Of a stretch of DNA of 64,000 bases, positions 62,473-64,000 are shown one piece after another. Below the pieces are notes generated by a model that was not told the DNA's origin, ran no database searches, and saw nothing but the letters and a program-made list of their open reading frames with translations. Both the position numbers and the translations under genes were made by a program. This stretch comes from CAYNYF01 sp964401385 (lineage in GTDB: Bacteria; Planctomycetota; Phycisphaerae; SM23-33). Each line of letters begins with the position of its first letter. Within the stretch, counting starts at the first letter, position 1. The stretch is from positions 6,438-70,437 of the forward strand of contig CAYNYF010000008.1 in assembly GCA_964401385.1 (NCBI GenBank). Reading direction: 5' to 3'.

Positions 62473-63813
62473 CTAGGGCAGGTACGCTCCCCGCTCCCTC
62501 AGCCGGGCGCGGAGGCGGTCGGTGTCGACGGCGCGAACGTCGGCGCCCGCGGCCGCTGCCATGGCGGCGGCGGTGCCCGCCGCTTCGCCCATCGCCAGGC
62601 AAACCGGCATCACGCGCGTGCTGCCCTGCACGCGGCGGTCGGTGGAGATGGATCGGCCGGCCACGAGGACGTTGTCCAGCTTCTTTGGGATCAGGCAGCG
62701 GTAGGGGATGCCGTGGGACTCGCCGGTTGCGTATCGCAGATCGCGCTTCTCCATGTCGAAGGCGCCCTCGGCGTACTGGCCGGCCTCGTCGGGGGACATG
62801 TGCACGTCGAGATAGTAGCTGTTCCGGCAGATCTCGTCGGGGAAGCTCCGCCGGGCCAGGTAGTCCTCTAACGTCAGCACGTAGTCGCCCACGACCCGCC
62901 GCGTCTCGCGGATGCCCATCAGCGCCGCCGTCGCTACCAGGAACGCCCCGCCGAACGCCGCCGGCATGTACTCGGCCAAGGCGTCCCGAAATTGGGCCGC
63001 CTTCTTCCGGCCCGCCATCAGCGCCCCCGACACGCTCGCCGGGTCGGTGTTGTCCACGTCCCATAGGTGCCCGGCGTTGAAGCCCACGCACCCGGGCCCG
63101 ATCATGCTGTTGCAGCTATGCGAGTCCCGGATCAGCGGGTACTTCGCATCGGCCGCGATCGCCGCCGCCGGGCTGCCCGGACGCGACCGCTGGAACTGCA
63201 CCCCGTGGCGGTAGGCGTAGTCGTTCACGTTGGCCAGGATGAAACAGTGTGTCGCCGGCTGCATCGCACCCGTCTCGTCGCCCGTTTCGCACTCGGCCCC
63301 CGCCCAGACGGCCAGGTCGGCGTCGCCGGTGCAGTCGACGTAGATTCCCGCCCGGTAGGCACTCAGCCCGGACTTGTTGCAGAGGATCACGGCCGTCACC
63401 TTCCCGGCTTCGTCGCTTTCCACGGCCGCCAGCATCGTGTGGAACAGCACCTCCGCGCCGGCCTCGGTCACCAGCTCGTCGTAGATCCGCTTCAGCAGCT
63501 CCGGGTCGATGGCCACCCAGTCGAGCCGCTGGCTGTCGACGTGGGGCATGCCTTGCTTGCAGGCGGCGAAAACCTTCTCGGCCAGCCCGCGATAGATGAT
63601 CTTCTCCTTGTCGGAGAACGGGCACCACGCCGGCACCAGCCCCGAGGTGCCCATGCCGCCCAGGGCGCCGGTCGCTTCGACCAGGAGGGTCTTGGCGCCC
63701 TCGCGCGCGGCCGCCGCCGCGGCCGTGCAGCCCGCCGGGCCGCCGCCGAGCACGATCACTTCCCACGAATCGTCCAGCCCGATCTCGCGGGCCTCGAGAG
63801 TCAGAGTAGACAT
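62473..63813 (-). CDS. FAD-dependent oxidoreductase (FAD_oxidored type)
   Basis: From ATG 63813, after AAGGAGG, the product is 446 aa. The N-terminal FAD-binding motif GGGPAG is at 23-28 in WEVIVLGGGPAGCTAAAAAA. The family signature GALGGMGTSGLVPAWCPFSD follows, then YVDCTGDADLAVWAGAE and the C-terminal FAD segment IPKKLDNVLVAGRSISTD and RVMPVCLAMGEAAGTAAA. Such enzymes are common in planctomycetes and Lentisphaerae, usually with unknown substrates in sugar metabolism. It converges on the preceding GH-like gene. The extension of the frame to the window end crosses repeat DNA and is not used. Confidence 0.88.
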   Translation of the reverse strand: MSTLTLEAREIGLDDSWEVIVLGGGPAGCTAAAAAAREGAKTLLVEATGALGGMGTSGLVPAWCPFSDKEKIIYRGLAEKVFAACKQGMPHVDSQRLDWVAIDPELLKRIYDELVTEAGAEVLFHTMLAAVESDEAGKVTAVILCNKSGLSAYRAGIYVDCTGDADLAVWAGAECETGDETGAMQPATHCFILANVNDYAYRHGVQFQRSRPGSPAAAIAADAKYPLIRDSHSCNSMIGPGCVGFNAGHLWDVDNTDPASVSGALMAGRKKAAQFRDALAEYMPAAFGGAFLVATAALMGIRETRRVVGDYVLTLEDYLARRSFPDEICRNSYYLDVHMSPDEAGQYAEGAFDMEKRDLRYATGESHGIPYRCLIPKKLDNVLVAGRSISTDRRVQGSTRVMPVCLAMGEAAGTAAAMAAAAGADVRAVDTDRLRARLRERGAYLP

Positions 63814-63960
63814 GATCGGTGCCTCCTTTCTGTCCGAAGGTCTCCGCCTGTTGTAGCGGGCGACGCCCGGCCGGACAAGGAAGCGATGGCCTCCTGCCGC
63901 GCCGGCCGATGGCCGGAATGAAGCAATCCCACAATTCCACAAGAACCAAGGGAACGCAAA

Positions 63961-64000
63961 GAAACGCAACGATTCGCAACGATTCGCAACGATTCGCAAC
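63961..64000. repeat. Tandem decamer array, GATTCGCAAC x3 plus degenerate copy
   Basis: Three exact GATTCGCAAC copies end at the window edge (63971-64000), preceded by GAAACGCAAC. The array continues beyond the window, so its full length is unknown. It may be related to the AATCCGC-type tract at 19637. Confidence 0.75.

Noticed and set aside
1..64000. CRISPR array or prophage
   Set aside because: No regular direct repeats with unique spacers and no capsid, portal, terminase or integrase genes were seen. The short repeats found are tandem or palindromic.

Overview
The window looks like a chromosomal piece of a GC-rich planctomycete, most likely class Phycisphaerae. Supporting signs are secreted polysaccharide-degrading proteins, a sulfatase, dockerin-type repeats inside an RHS core, TTQPA-type linkers, and several URO-D-like and xylose-isomerase-like TIM-barrel proteins. 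No rRNA, CRISPR array or phage structural genes were seen. The taxonomic call is inference.

Layout. (1) 1-8160: central metabolism. This part holds a partial prephenate dehydrogenase, accA, trpB-trpA, a sugar-phosphate isomerase, a membrane protein, pta and a DJ-1/PfpI gene. The PfpI gene is split by a 253-bp MITE-like insertion with a TTAG target duplication, and excising it in silico restores the reading frame exactly. (2) 8170-26574: mostly secreted or catabolic enzymes. These are an SGNH hydrolase, a nitrilase, an unknown 470-aa protein, an Asp/Glu racemase, two URO-D-like genes (one dead), a large secreted glycoside-hydrolase-like protein, a sulfatase, tRNA-Ser(UGA), a 1486-aa GH42-like protein and a heparinase II/III-like lyase. 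(3) 26854-53214: a 26-kb run of genes all on the minus strand. It reads gspE-F-G-H-I-J-K, a PilM/PilN-like fusion, a PilO/GspC-like fusion, a 4056-aa secretin, a lipoprotein, an ECF sigma factor and a compact single-chain RNA polymerase. (4) 53697-64000: a truncated RHS gene with a small membrane protein, then a second isomerase, glycoside-hydrolase-like proteins, a nucleoside deaminase, a PHP/DUF3604-like protein and an FAD-dependent oxidoreductase.

Two things stand out. First, a 1024-aa protein at 26854-29928 carries the beta active-site motifs and then the beta-prime motifs, including NADFDGD, in one chain. The beta flap region and a recognisable trigger loop are missing. Its start codon directly follows the stop codon of an ECF sigma factor, so the pair looks like a self-contained miniature transcription system. 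Second, the secretin carries about 42 tandem secretin-N-type modules by my count, against three in an ordinary GspD. The sigma/polymerase pair lies immediately downstream of this secretion operon, so it may depend on it or control it; that link is inference only.
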